This document shows, in pieces, positions 12,730 through 26,900 of a DNA stretch of 64,000 bases (position 1 is its first letter; each line of letters begins with the position of its first letter). This DNA comes from Cercis canadensis (lineage: Eukaryota > Streptophyta > Magnoliopsida > Fabales > Fabaceae), in contig QAOA01003602.1 of assembly GCA_003255065.1 (NCBI GenBank), positions 62,001 through 126,000 of the forward strand, written 5' to 3'. The position numbers and the translations under genes were made by a program. The notes below the pieces were generated by a model, which made no database searches, was not told the DNA's origin, and worked only from the letters and a program-made list of their open reading frames with translations.

Positions 12730-15700
12730 GTTTCCTGGTGAGTCACTACATCTGGTTTAGGAACTTGTTTCGGTTCATTCCTTTTTCTGACTCAAATATT
12801 TTTCTCGTGTTTCCCTGTATCTGGGAATGGACAGTTTCCTGGTGAAATATCTGGTTAGGGACCTTGTTTCGGTTCATCCCTGTTACTAACTCAGATATTT
12901 TTCTGTTTAATCACTGTTTCTAGATCAGGACAGTTTCTTGGTGAGCCGCTATATCTGGTCTGAGACCCTGTTTCGGTTCATCCCTGTATCTGTGACGGGA
13001 CAGTTTCCTGGTGAGTCAGTACATCTGGTTTAGGAACTTGTTTCGGTTCATCCCTTTTTCTGACTCAAATATTTTTTTCGTGTTTCCCTGTATCTGGGAA
13101 TGGACAGTTTCCTGGTGAGTCACTATCTCTGGACTGGGACCCTGTTTCGGTTCATCCCTGTTACTGACTCAAATATTTTTCTTGTGGATCACTGTTTCTG
13201 GGACGGGACAGCTTCCTAATGAGTCACTATATCTAGTCAGAAACCCTGTTTCGGTTCATCCCTATTTCTGACTCGGTTATTTTTTTTGTGTTTCACTGTA
13301 TCTGGGACGGGATAATTTCCTAGTGAGTCACTACATATGGTCCAGGACCCTGTTTCGGTTCATCCCCTTTTCTGACTCAGATATTTTTCTTGTGTTTCGC
13401 TGTATCCGGGACGGGATAGTTTCCTGGTGAGACACTCTATCTGGTTCGGGACTCTGTTTCGGTTCATCCCTGTTACTGACTCAGATATTTTTCTGGTGAA
13501 TCACTGTTTCTGGGTCGGGACAGTTTCCTAGTGAGTCACTATATCTGGTGTGAGACACTGTTTCGGTTAATCCCTGTTTCTGACTCGGTAATTTTTCTGT
13601 TTTTCCCTGTATCTGTGACGGGACAGTTTTCTGGTGAGTCACTATATCTGGATTGGGACCCTGTTTCGGTTCATCCCTGTTACTGAGTCAGATATTTTTC
13701 TGGTGAATCACTGTTTTTGGGACGGGACAGTTTCCTAGTGAGTCACTATATCTGGTGTGAGACCCTGTTTCGGTTAATCCCTATTTCTGACTCGGTAATT
13801 TTTCTTATTTTTCCCTGTATCTGTGACGGGACAGTTTTCTGGTGAGTCACTATATCTGGATTGGGACCCTGTTTCGGTTCATCCCTGCTTCTGACTAGGT
13901 AATTTTTCTTCTGCTTCGCTGCATCTGGGACGGGACAGTTTCCTAGTGAGTCACTATATCTGGACTGGGACCCTGTTTCGGTTCATCCCTGTTACTGACT
14001 CAGATATTTTTCTTGTGGATCACTATTTCTGGGACTGGACAGTTTCCTGGTGACTCACTATATCTGGTCTGAGACCCTATTTCGATTTATCCCTTTTTCT
14101 GACTCAGATATTTTTCTTGTTTTCCCCTTTATCTGTGACGGGACAGTTTCCTGGTGAGTCACTACATCTGGTCCAGGACCCTGTTTCGGTTCATCCTTAT
14201 TTCTGACTTGGATATTTTTCTCGTGTTTCCCTGTATCTGGGTCTGGTCAATTTCCTGGTGAGTCATTATATCTGGGTCGGGACCCTGTTTCGGTTCATCT
14301 CTGTTTCTGACTCGGTTATTTTTCTTGTGTTTCGCTGTATCTGGGACGGGATAGTTTCTTGCTGAGTCACTACATCTGGTCTAGGAACTTGTTTCGGTTC
14401 ATCCATTTTTCTGACTCAGATATTTTTCTCGTGTTTCTCTGTTTCTGGGAATGGACAGTTTCCTGGTGAGTCACTTTATCTGGACCGGGACCCTGTTTCG
14501 GTTCATCCCTGTTACTGACTCAAATATTTTTGTTGTGGATCACTGTTTATGGGACGGGACTGTTTCCTGATGAGTCACTATATCTAGTCTGAAACCTTGT
14601 TTCGGTTCTTCCCTGTTACTGACTCGGTTATTTTTCTTGTGTTTCGCGGTATCTGGGACGGGATAGTTTCCTGGTGAGTCACTACATCTGGTCCAGGAAC
14701 CTGTTTCTGTTCATCCCTGTTTCTGACTCAGATATTTTTCTCGTGTTTCCCTATATCTAGGATTGGACAGTTTCATGGTGAGTCACTATATTTGGTATGA
14801 TACCCTGTTTCAGTTCATCCCTTCTTCTGACTCGGTTATTTTTCTTGTGTTTTGCAGTATCAGGGACGGGATAGTTTCCTGGTGAGTCACTATATCTTGT
14901 CCGAGACCTTGTTTCGGTTCTTCCCTGTTACTAACTCAGATATTTTTCTGGTGAATCACTGTTTCTGGATTAGGACAGTTTCCTGGTGAGTCACTATATC
15001 TGGTCTGAGACCCTGTTTCGGTTTATCCCTGTTTCTGACTCAGATATTTTTCTTGTTGTTCCCTGTATCTGTGACGGGATAGTTTCCTGGTGAGTCACTG
15101 AATCTGGTCTAGGAACTTGTTTCGGTTCATCCATTTTTCTGACTCGGATATTTTTCTCGTGTTTCCATGTATCTGGGAATGGGCATTTTCCTGGTGAGTC
15201 ACTATATCTGGACCGGGACCCTGTTTCTGACTCGGTTATTTTTCTTGTGGATCACTGTTTCTGGGAAGGGACAGCTTCCTGGTGAGTCACTATATCTGGT
15301 CCAGGACCTTGTTTCGGTTCATCCCTGTGTCTGACTAAGATATTTTTCTCGTGTTTCCCTTTATCTAGGATTGGACAGTTTCCTGGTGAATAACTATATT
15401 TTGTCTGATACCTTGTTTCAGTTCATCCCTGCTTCTGACTCGGTTATTTTTCTTGTGTTTCGCTATATCCGGGACAGGATAGTTTCCTGGTGAGTCACTA
15501 TATCTGGTCCGCGACTCTGTTTCGGTTCATCACTGTTACGGACTCAGATATTTTTCTGGTGAATCACTGTTTCTAGGTCGAGACAGTTTCCTAGTGAGTT
15601 ACTATATCTTGTGTGAGACACTGTTTCGGTTAATCCCTGTTTCTGACTCGGTAATTTTTCTTGTTTTTCCCTGTATCTGTGACAGGACAGTTTTCTGGTG

Positions 15701-17660
15701 AGTCACTATATCTGGATTGGGACCCTGTTTCGGTTCATCCCTGTTACTGACTCAGATATTTTTTTGGTGAATCACTGTGCCTGGGACGGGACAAATTCCT
15801 AGTGAGTCATTATATCTGGTGTGAAACCTTGTTTCAGTTAATCCCTGTTTCTGACTCGGTAATTTTTCTTGTTTTTCCCTGTATCTGTGACAGGACAGTT
15901 TCCTGGTGGGTCACTATATCTAGTCTGAGACCCTATTTCGATTCATCCCTTTTTCTGACTCAGATATTTTTCTTGTTTTTCCGTTTATCTGTGACGAGGC
16001 AGTTTCCTGGTGAGTCACTACATCTGGTACAGGACCCTGTTTCGGTTCATCCCTATTTCTGACTCGGATATTTTTCTCGTGTTTCCCTGTTTCTAGGGCT
16101 GGACAATTTCCTGGTGAGTCACTATAGCAAGACCGGGACCCTGTTTCGGTTCATCTCTGTTTCTGACTCGGTTATTTTTCTTGTGCTTCCCTGTAACTGT
16201 GACGGGACAGTTTCCTGGTGAGTCACTATATCTGGACCGGGACCCTGTTTCGGTTCATCCCTATTACTTACTCAAATATTTTTCTTGTGTATCACTGTTT
16301 CTGGGACGGGACAGTTTCCTAATGAGTCACTATATCTAGTCTTAAACCCTGTTTCGGTTCACCCCTATTTCTGACTCGGTTATTTTTTTTGTGTTTCGCT
16401 GTATCTGGGAGGGGATAGTTTCTGATGAGTCACTACATATGGTCCAGGACCCTGTTTCGGTTCATCCCTGTTTCTGACTCAGATATTTTTCTCGTGTTTC
16501 CCTGTATCTGGGATTGGACACTTTCCTGGGGAATAACTATATTTTGTCTGATACCCTGTTTCGGTTTATCCCTGCTTCTGACTTGGTTATTTTTCTTGTG
16601 TTTCGCTGTATCCATGACGGGATAGTTTCCTGGTGAGTCACTCTATCTGGTTCGGGACTCTTTTGGTTCATCCCTATTAATGACTCAGATATTTTTCTGG
16701 TGAATCACTGTTTCTGGGTCGGGACAGTTTCCTAGTGATTACTATATCTGGTGTGAGACACTGTTTCGGTTAATCCCTGTTTCTGACTCGGTAATTTTTC
16801 TTGTTTTTCCCTGTATCTGTGACGGGACAGTTTTCTGGTGAGTCACTATATCTAGATTGGGACCCTGTTTCGGTTCATCCCTGTTACTGACTCAGATATT
16901 TTTCTGGTGAATCACTGTGCCTGGGACGGGACAAATTCCTAGTGAGTCATTATATCCGGTGTGAAACCTTGTTTCAGTTAATCCCTGTTTCTGACTCGGT
17001 AATTTTTCTTGTTTTTCCCTGTATCTGTGACGGGACAGTTTCCTGGTGGGTCACTATATCTAGTCTGAGACCCTATTTCGATTCATCCCTTTTTCTGACT
17101 CAGATATTTTTCTTGTGTATAACTGTTTCTGGGACGGGACAGTTTCCTAATGAGTCACTATATCTAGTCTTAAACCCTGTTTCGGTTCATCCCTATTTCT
17201 GACTCGGATATTTTTCTCGTTTTTCCCTGTTTCTAGGGCTGGACAATTTCCTGGTGAGTCACTATATCAAGACCGGGACCCTGTTTCGGTTCATCTCTGT
17301 TTCTGACTCGGTTATTTTTCTTGTGCTTCCCTGTAACTGTGACGGGACAGTTTCTTGCTGAGTCACTATATCTGATCCAGGACCCTGTTTCGGTTCATCC
17401 CTATTACTGACTCAGATATTTTTCTGGTGAATCACTGTTTCTGGGACGGGACAGTTTCCTGGTGAGTCTGTATATTTGGACTGGGACCCTGTTTCGGTTC
17501 ATCCCTGTTGCTGACTTAGATATTTTTCTTGTGGATCATTGTTTCTGGGACGGGACAGTTTCCTGGTGATCACTATATCTAGTCTGAAATCCTGTTTCGG
17601 TTCATCCCTGTTTCTGACTCAGATATTTCTCTCGTGTTTCCCTATATCTAGGATTGGACA

Positions 17661-17730
17661 GTTTCCTGGTGTGTCACTATGTTTTGTCTGATACCCTGTT
17701 TCGGTTCATCCCTATATCTAGGATTGGACA
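17661..17730 (+). repeat. Short satellite monomer (70 bp)
   Basis: GTTTCCTGG anchors lie at 17661 and 17731. TTCATCCCT is joined to ATATCTAGG, again removing the middle third. A matching short unit lies near 27560-27630 in the next superblock copy. It resembles the one at 8141, so these probably share one origin. Confidence 0.8.
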
Positions 17731-18129
17731 GTTTCCTGGTGAGTCACTATGTTTTGTCTGATACCCTGTTTCGGTTCATCCCTGCTTCTGACTCGGTTAT
17801 TTTTCTTGTGTTTTGTTGTATCAGGGACGGGATAGTTTCCTGGTGAGTCACTATATCTGGTCCGGGACCCTGTTTCGGTTCATCCCTATTACTAACTCAT
17901 ATATTTTTCTGGTGAATCACTGTTTCTGGGTCAGGACAGTTTCCTGGTCAATCACTAGATATGGTCTGAGACCCTGTTTCAATTCATCCCTGTTTCTGAC
18001 TCAGATATTTTTCTTGTTTTTCCCTGTATCTGTGACGGGACAGTTTGCTAGTGAGTCACTACATCTGGTCTAGGAACTTGTTTCGGTTCATCCCTTTTTC
18101 TGACTCGGATATTTTTCTTGTGTTTCCCT

Positions 18130-20920
18130 GTATCTAGGAATGGACAGTTTCCTGGTGAGTCACTATATCTGGACTGGGACCCTATTTCGGTTCATACCTG
18201 TTACTGACTCAAATATTTTTCTTGTGGATCTCTGTTTCTGGGGCGGGACAGTTTCCCGGTCAGTCACTATATCTGGCCTGAGACCCTGTTTCCGTTCATA
18301 CCTGTTTCTGACTTGGTTATTTTTCTTGTGTTTCCCTTTATCTAGGACTGGAATGTTTCTTGGTGAGTCACTATATCTGGACCGGGACCCTGTTTCGGTT
18401 CATCCCTGTTTCTGACTTGGATATTTTTCTCGTGTTTTCCTGTATCTGGGACTAGACAGTTTCCTGGTGAATCACTATATCTGGACCAAGACCCTGTTTC
18501 GGTTCATCCCTGTTACTGACTCAGATATTTTTCTTGTGAATCACTGTTTCTTGGACGGGACAGTTTCCTGGTGAGTCACTATATATAGTCTGAAACCTTG
18601 TTTCGGTTCATCCCTGTTTCTGACTCGGTTATTTTTCTTGTGTTTCGCTGTATCCGGGACGGGATAGTTTCATGGTGAGTCACTATATCTGGTCCGGGAC
18701 TCTGTTTCGGTTCATCCCTATTACTGACTCAGATATTTTTTGGGTGAATCACTGTTTCTGGGACGGGACAGTTTCCTGGTGAGTCACTATATCTGGTCTG
18801 AGACCCTGTTTCGGTTCATCCCTGTTTCTGACTTAGATATTTTTCTTATTTTTTCGTGTGACTGTGACTGGACAATTTCCTTGTGAGTCACTATATCTGG
18901 ACCGGGACCCTGTTTCGGTTCAACCCATTTTTCTGACTCGGTTATTTTTCTTGTGTTTCGCTGTATCTGGGACGGGATAGTTTCCTAGTGAGTCACTATA
19001 TCTGGTCCGGGACTCTGTTTCGGTTCATCCTTGTTACTGACTAAGATATTTTTCTTGTGAATCACTGTTTTTGGGACGGGACAGTTTCCTGTTGAGTCAC
19101 TATATCTGGTCTGAGAACCTGTTTCGGTTCATCCCTAGTTCTGACTCGGATATTTTCCTTGTTTTTCCCTGTATCTATGACGGGACAGTTTCCTGTTGAG
19201 TCACTATATTTGGATTGGCACCCTGATTCGGTTCATCCCTGTTACTGACTCAGATATTTTTCTGGTGAATCACTGTTTCTGGGTCAGGATAGTTTCCTGT
19301 TGAGTCACTATATCTGGTCTGATACCCTGTTTCGGTTCATCCCTGCTTCTGACTCGGTTATTTTTCTTGTGTTTCGCTGTATCCGGGACGGGATAGTTTC
19401 CTGGTGAGTCACTATATCTGGTCCGGGACTTTGTTTCGGTTCATCCCTGTTACTGACTCAGATATTGTTCTGGTGAATCACTGTTTCTGGGTCGTGATAG
19501 TTTCCTAGTGAGTCACTATATCTGGTGTGAGACACTGTTTCGGTTAATCCCTGTTTCTGACTCGGTAATTTTTCTTGTTTTTCCCTGTATCTGTGACGAG
19601 ACAGTTTCCTGGTGAGTCACTATATCTGGATTGGGACCCTGTTTCAGTTCATCCCTATTACTGACTCAGATATTTTTCTTGTGAATCAATGTTTCTGGGA
19701 CGGGACAGTTTGCTGGTGAGTCACAATATCTGGTCTGAGACCTTGTTTCGGTTCATCCCTGTTTCTGACTTGGATATTTTTCTCGTGTTTTCCTGTATCT
19801 GGGACTAGACAGTTTCCTGGTGAATCACTATATCTAGACCGGAACCCTGTTTCGGTTCATCCCTGTTACTGACTCAGATATTTTTCTGGTGAATCACTGT
19901 TTCTGGGTCAGGACAGTTTCCTGGTCAATCACTAGATATGGTCCGAGACCCTGTTTCGGTTCATCCCTGTTTCTGACTCAGATATTTTTCTTGTTTTTCC
20001 CTGTATCTGTGACGGGACAGTTTGCCAGTGAGTCACTACATCTGGTCTAGGTACTTGTTTCGGTTCATCCCTTTTTCTGACTCGGATATTTTTCTCGGGT
20101 TTCCTTGTATCTAAGAATGGACAGTTTCCTGGTGAGTCACTATATCTGGACTGGGACCCTATTTCGGTTCATACCTGTTACTGACTCAAATATTTTTCTT
20201 GTGGATCTCTGTTTCTGGGGCGAGACAGTTTCCCGGTCAGTCACTATATCTGGTCTGAGACCCTGTTTCCGTTCATACCTGTTTCTAACTTGGTTATTTT
20301 TCTTGTGTTTCCCTTTATCTAGGACTGGAATGTTTCTTGGTGAGTCACTATATCTGGACCGGGACCCTGTTTCGGTTCATCCCTGTTTCTGACTTGGATA
20401 TTTTTCTCGTGTTTTCCTGTATCTGGGACTAGACAGTTTCCTGGTGAATCACTATATCTGGACCAAGACCCTGTTTCGGTTCATCCCTGTTACTGACTCA
20501 GATATTTTTCTTGTGAATCACTGTTTCTTGGACGGGACAGTTTCCTGGTGAGTCACTATATATAGTCTGAAACCTTGTTTCGGTTCATCCCTGTTTCTGA
20601 CTCGGTTATTTTTCTTGTGTTTCGCTGTATCCGGGACGGGATAGTTTCATGGTGAGTCACTATATCTGGTCCGGGACTCTGTTTCGGTTCATCCCTATTA
20701 CTGACTCAGATATTTTTTGGGTGAATCACTGTTTCTGGGACGGGACAGTTTCCTGGTGAGTCACTATATCTGGTCTGAGACCCTGTTTCGGTTCATCCCT
20801 GTTTCTGACTTAGATATTTTTCTTATTTTTTCGTGTGACTGTGACTGGACAATTTCCTTGTGAGTCACTATATCTGGACCGGGACCCTGTTTCGGTTCAA
20901 CCCATTTTTCTTACTCGGTT
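18130..20920 (+). repeat. 19-monomer duplication (1,977-bp shift)
   Basis: About 0.8 kb at ~18130-18940 is repeated with few differences at ~20107-20917. The shift of 1,977 bp is 19 x 104 + 1. Shared rare features include GTTCATACCTGTTACTGAC, TTTCCCGGTCAGTCAC and CTGTTTCTTGGACGGGAC. Confidence 0.8.
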
Positions 20921-23900
20921 ATTTTTCTTGTTTTTCCCTGTATCTGTGACGGGACAGTTTCCTGGTGAGTCACTATATCTGGATTGGGACCCTGTTTCGG
21001 TTCATCCCTATTACTGACTCAGATATTTTTCTGGTGAATCACTGTTTCTGGGACGGGACAGTTTCCTGGTGAGTCACTATATCTGGTCTGAGACCCTGTT
21101 TCGGTTCATCCCTGTTTCTGACTTAGATATTTTTCTTATTTTTTCGTGTGACTGTGACTGGACAATTTCCTTGTGAGTCACTATATCTGGACCGGGACCC
21201 TGTTTCGGTTCAACCCATTTTTCTGACTCGGTTATTTTTCTTGTGTTTCGCTGTATCTGGGACGGGATAGTGTCCTAGTGAGTCACTATATCTGTTCCGG
21301 CACTCTGTTTCGGTTCATCCTTCTTACTGACTCATATATTTTTCTAATGAATCACTGTTTCTGGGACGGGACAGTTTCCTGTTGAGTCACTATATCTGGT
21401 CTGAGAACCTGTTTCGGTTCATCCCTATTTCTGACTCGGATATTTTCCTTGTTTTTCCCTGTATCTGTGACGGGACAGTTTCCTGGTGAGTCACTATATT
21501 TGGATTGGCACCCTGTTTCGGTTCATCCCTGTTACTGACTCAGATATTTTTCTGGTGAATCACTGTTTCTGGGACAGGACAGTTTCCTGGTGAGTCACTA
21601 TATTTTGTCTGATACCCTGCTTCGGTTCATCCCTGCTTCTGACTCGGTTATTTTTCTTGTGTTTCGCTGTATCCGGGACGGGATAGCTTCCTTGTGAGTC
21701 ACTATATCTGGTCCGGGACTCTGTTTTGGTTCATCCTTGTTACTGACTCAGATATTTTTCGGGTGAATCACTGTTTCTGGGACGGGACAGTTTCCTGGTG
21801 AGTTACTATATCTGGTCTGAGACCCTGTTTCGGTTCATCCCTGTTTCTAACTTAGATATTTTTCTTATTTTTTCGTGTGACTGTGACTGGGCAATTTCCT
21901 TGTGAGTCACTATATCTGGACCGGGACCGTGTTTCGGTTCAACCCTTTTTTCTAACTCGGTTATTTTTCTTGTGAATCACTGTTTCTGGGACGGGACAGT
22001 TTCCTGGTGAGTCACAATATCTAGTCTAAAACCCTGTTTCGGTTAATCCCTGTTTCTGACTCAGATATTTTTCTCGTGTTTCCCTATATCTAGGATTGGA
22101 CAGTTTCCTGGTAAGTCACTATATTTGGTCTGATACCCTGTTTTGGTTCATCCCTGTTTCTGACTCAGATATTTTTCTTGTTTTTTCCTGTATCTGTGAC
22201 GGGACAGTTTCCTGGTGAGGCACTACATCTGGTCTAGGAACTTGTTTCGGTTCATCCCTTTTTCGGACTCGAATATTTTTCTAGTGTTTCTCTGTATCTG
22301 GGAATGGACAGTTTCCTGGTGAGTCACTATCTCTGTACCGGGACCCTGTTTCGGTTCTTCCCTGTTTCTGACTCCATTATTTTTCTTGTGGATCTCTGTT
22401 TCTGGGACGGGACAGCTTCCTGGTGAGTCATTACATCTAGTCCAGGAGCCTGTTTTGGTTCATCCCTGTTTCTGACTCAGATATTTTTCTCGTGTTTCCC
22501 TATATCTAGGATTGGACAGTTTCCTGGTGAGTCACTATATTTGGTCTGATACCCTGTTTCGGTTCATCCCTGCTTCTGACTCGGTTATTTTTCTTGTGTT
22601 TTGCTGTATAAGGGACGGGATAGTTTCCAGGTGAGTCACTATATCTGGTCCGGGACCTTGTTTCGGTTCATCCCTGTTGCTAACTCAGATATTTTTCTGG
22701 TGAATCACTGTTTCTGGATCAGGACAGTTTCCTGGTGAGCCGCTATATCTGGTCTGAGACCCTGTTTCGGTTCATCCCTGTATCTGTGACGGGACAGTTT
22801 CCTGGTGAGTCACTACATCTAGTTTAGGAACTTGTTTCGGTTCATCCCTTTTTCTGACTCAAATATTTTTCTCGTGTTTCCCTGTATCTGGGAATGGACA
22901 GTTTCCTGGTGAGTCACCATATCTGGACCGGGACCCTGTTTCGGTTCATCCCTGTTACTGACTCAAATATTTTTCTTGTGGATCACTGTTTCTGGACGGG
23001 ACAGCTTCCTAATGAGTCACTATATCTAGTCTGAAACCCTGTTTCGGTTCATCCCTGTTTCTGACTCGGTTATTTTTTTTGTGTTTCACTGTATCTGGGA
23101 CGGGATAGTTTCCTAGTGAGTCACTACATATGGTCCAGGACCCTGTTTCGGTTCATCCCCTTTTCTGACTCAGATATTTTTCTCGTGTTTCCCTTTATCT
23201 GGGATTGGACAGTTTCCTGGGGAATAACTATATTCTGTCTGATACCCTGTTTCGGTTCATCCCTGCTTCTGACACGGTTATTTTTCTTGTGTTTCGTTGT
23301 ATCCAGGACGGGATAGTTTCCTGGTGAGTCAATCTATCTGGTTCGGGACTCTGTTTCGGTTCATCCCTGTTACTGACTCAGATATTTTTCTGGTGAATCA
23401 CTATTTCTGGGTCGGGACAGTTTCCTAGTGAGTCACTATATCTGGTGTGAGACACTATTTCGGTTAATCCCTGTTTCTGACTCGGTAATTTTTCTTGTTT
23501 TTCCCTGTATCTGTGACGGGACAGTTTTCTGGTGAGTCACTATATCTGGATTGGGACCCTGTTTCGGTTCATCCCTGCTTCTGACTAGGTAATTTTTCTT
23601 CTGCTTCACTGCATCTGGGACGGGACAGTTTCCTAGTGAGTCACTATATCTGGACTGGGACCCTGTTTCGGTTCATCCCTGTTACAGACTCAGATATTTT
23701 TCTTGTGAATCACTATTTCTGGGACGGGACAGTTTCCTGGTGAGTCACTATATCTGGTCTGAGATCCTATTTCGATTTATCCCTTTTTCTGACTCAGATA
23801 TTTTTCTTGGTTTCCCCTTTATCTGTGACGGGACAGTTTCCTGGTGAGTCACTACATCTGGTCCAGGACCCTGTTTCGGTTCATCCTTATTTCTGACACG

Positions 23901-26900
23901 GATATTTTTCTCGTGTTTCCCTGTATCTGGGTCTGGTCAATTTCCTGGTGAGTCACTATATCTGGGTCGGGACCCTGTTTCGGTTCATCTCTGTTTCTGA
24001 CTCAGATATGTTTCTTGTTTGTCCCTGTATCTGTTACGGGACAGTTTCCTGGTGAGTCACTACATCTGGTCTAGGAACTTGTTTCGGTTCATCCATTTTT
24101 CTGACTCGGATATTTTTCTCGTGTTTCTCTATATCTGGGAATGGACAGTTTCCTGGTGAGTCACTTTATCTAGACCGGGACCCTGTTTCGGTTCATCCCT
24201 GTTACTGACTCAAATATTTTTGTTGTGGATCACTGTTTCTGGGACGGGACAGTTTCCTGATGAGTCACTATATCTAGTCTGAAACCTTGTTTCGGTTCAT
24301 CCCTGTTTCTGACTCGGTTATTTTTCTTGTGTTTCGCTGTATCTGGGACGGGATAGTTTCCTGCTGAGTCACTGCATCTGGTCTAGGAACTTGTTTCGGT
24401 TCATCCATTTTTCTGACTCGGATGTTTTTCTCGTGTTTCTCTGTATCTGGGAATGGACAGTTTCCTGGTGAGTCACTTTATCTAGACCGGGACCCTGTTT
24501 CGGTTCATCCCTGTTACTGACTCAAATATTTTTGTTGTGGATAACTGTTTCTGGGACGGGACAGTTTCCTGATGAGTCACTATATCTAGTCTGAAACCCT
24601 GTTTCGGTTCATCCCTGTTTTTGACTCGGTTATTTTTCTTGTGTTTCGCTGTATCTGGGACGGGTTAGTTTCCTGGTGAGTCACTACATCTGGTCTAGGA
24701 ACTTGTTTCGGTTCATCCATTTTTCTGACTCAGATATTTTTCTCGTGTTTCTCTGTTTCTGGGAATCGACAGTTTCCTGTTGAGTCAATTTATCTGGACC
24801 GGGACCCTGTTTCGGTTCATCCCTGTTACTGACTCAAATATATTTGTTGTGGATCACTTTTTCTGGGACGGGACAGTTTCCTGATGAGTCACTATATCTA
24901 GTCTAAAACCTTGTTTCGGTTCACCCTGTTTCTGACTCGGTTATTTTTCTTGTGTTTCGCGGTATCTGGGACGGGATAGTTTCCTGGTGAGTCACTACAT
25001 CTGGTCCAGGAACCTGTTTCTGTTCATCTCTGTTTCTGACTCAGATATTTTTCTCGTGTTTCCCTATATCTAGGATTGGACAGTTTCATGTTGAGTCACT
25101 GTATTTGGTCTGATACACTATTTCGGTTCATCCCTTCTTCTGACTCGGTTATTTTTCTTGTGTTTTGCTGTATCAGGGACTGGATAGTTTCCTGGTGAGT
25201 CACTATATCTTGTCCGGGACCTTGTTTCGGTTCTTCCCTGTTACTAACTTAGATATTTTTCTGGTGAATCGCTGTTTCTGGATCAGGACAGTTTCCTGGT
25301 GAGTCACTATATCTGGTCTGAGACCCTGTTTCGGTTCATCCCTGTTTCTGACTCAGATATTTTTCTTGTTTTTCCCTGTATCTGTGACGGGACAGTTTCC
25401 TGGTGAGTCACTGCATCTGGTCTAGGAACTTGTTTCGGTTCATCCATTTTTCTGACTCGGATATTTTTCTCGTGTTTCCATGTATCTGGGAATGGACATT
25501 TTCCTGGTGAGTCACTATATCTGGACCGGGACCCTGTTTCTGACTCGGTTATTTTTCTTGTGGATCACTGTTTCTGGGACGGGACAGCTTCCTGGTGAGT
25601 CACTACATCTGGTCCAGGACCTTGTTTCGGTTCATCCCTGTTTCTGACTAAGATATTTTTCTCGTGTTTCCCTTTATGTAGGATTAGACAGTTTCCTAGT
25701 GAATAACTATATTTTGTCTGATACCCTGTTTCAGTTCATCCCTGCTTCTGACTCAGTTATTTTTCTTGTGTTTCGCTATATCCGGGACAGGATAGTTTCT
25801 TGGTGAGTCACTATATCTGGTCCGGGACTCTGTTTCGGTTCATCCCTGTTACGGACTCAGATATTTTTCTGGTGAATCACTGTTTCTGGGTCGGGACAGT
25901 TTCCTAGTGAGTTACTATATCTTGTGTGAGACACTGTTTCGGTTAATCCCTGTTTCTGAGTCGGTAATTTTTCTTGTTTTTCCCTGTATCTGTGACGGGA
26001 CAGTTTTCTGGTGAGTCACTATATCTGGATTGGGACCCTGTTTCGGTTCATCCCTGTTACTGACTCAGATATTTTTCTGGTGAATCACTGTTCCTGGGAC
26101 GGGACAAATTCCTAGTGAGTCATTATATCTGGTGTGAGACCTTGTTTCAGTTAATCCCTGTTTCTGACTCGGTAATTTTTCTTCTTTTTCCCTGTATCTG
26201 TAACGGGACAGTTTACTGGTGGGTCACTATATCTGGTCTGAGACCCTATTTCGATTCATCCCTTTTTCTGACTCAGATATTTTTCTTGTTTTTCCGTTTA
26301 TCTGTGACGAGACAGTTTCCTGGTGAGTCACTACATCTGGTACAGGACCGTGTTTCGGTTCATCCCTATTTCTGACTCGGATATTTTTCTCGTGTTTCCC
26401 TGTTTCTGGGGCTGGACAATTTCCTGGTGAGTCACTATAGCAAGACCGGGACCCTATTTCGGTTCATCTCTGTTTCTGACTCGGTTATTTTTCTTGTGCT
26501 TCCCTGTAACTGTGACGGCACAGTTTCCTGGTGAGTCACTATATCTGGACCGGGACCCTGTTTCGGTTCATCCCTGTTACTGACTCAAACATTTTTCTTG
26601 TGGATCACTGTTTCTGGGACGGGACAGTTTCCTAATAAGTCACTATATCTGGTGTGAGACACTGTTTCGGTTAATCCCTGTTTCTGACTCGGTAATTTTT
26701 CTTGTTTTTCCCTATATCTGTGACGGGACAGTTTTCTGGTGAGTCACTATATCTGGACTGGGACCCTGTTTCGGTTCATCCCTGTTACTGACTCAGATAT
26801 TTTTCTGGTGAATCACTGTTTCTGGGACGGGAAAGTTTCCTAGTGAGTCACTATATCTGGTTTGAGACCTTGTTTCAGTTAATCCCTGTTTCTGACTCGG

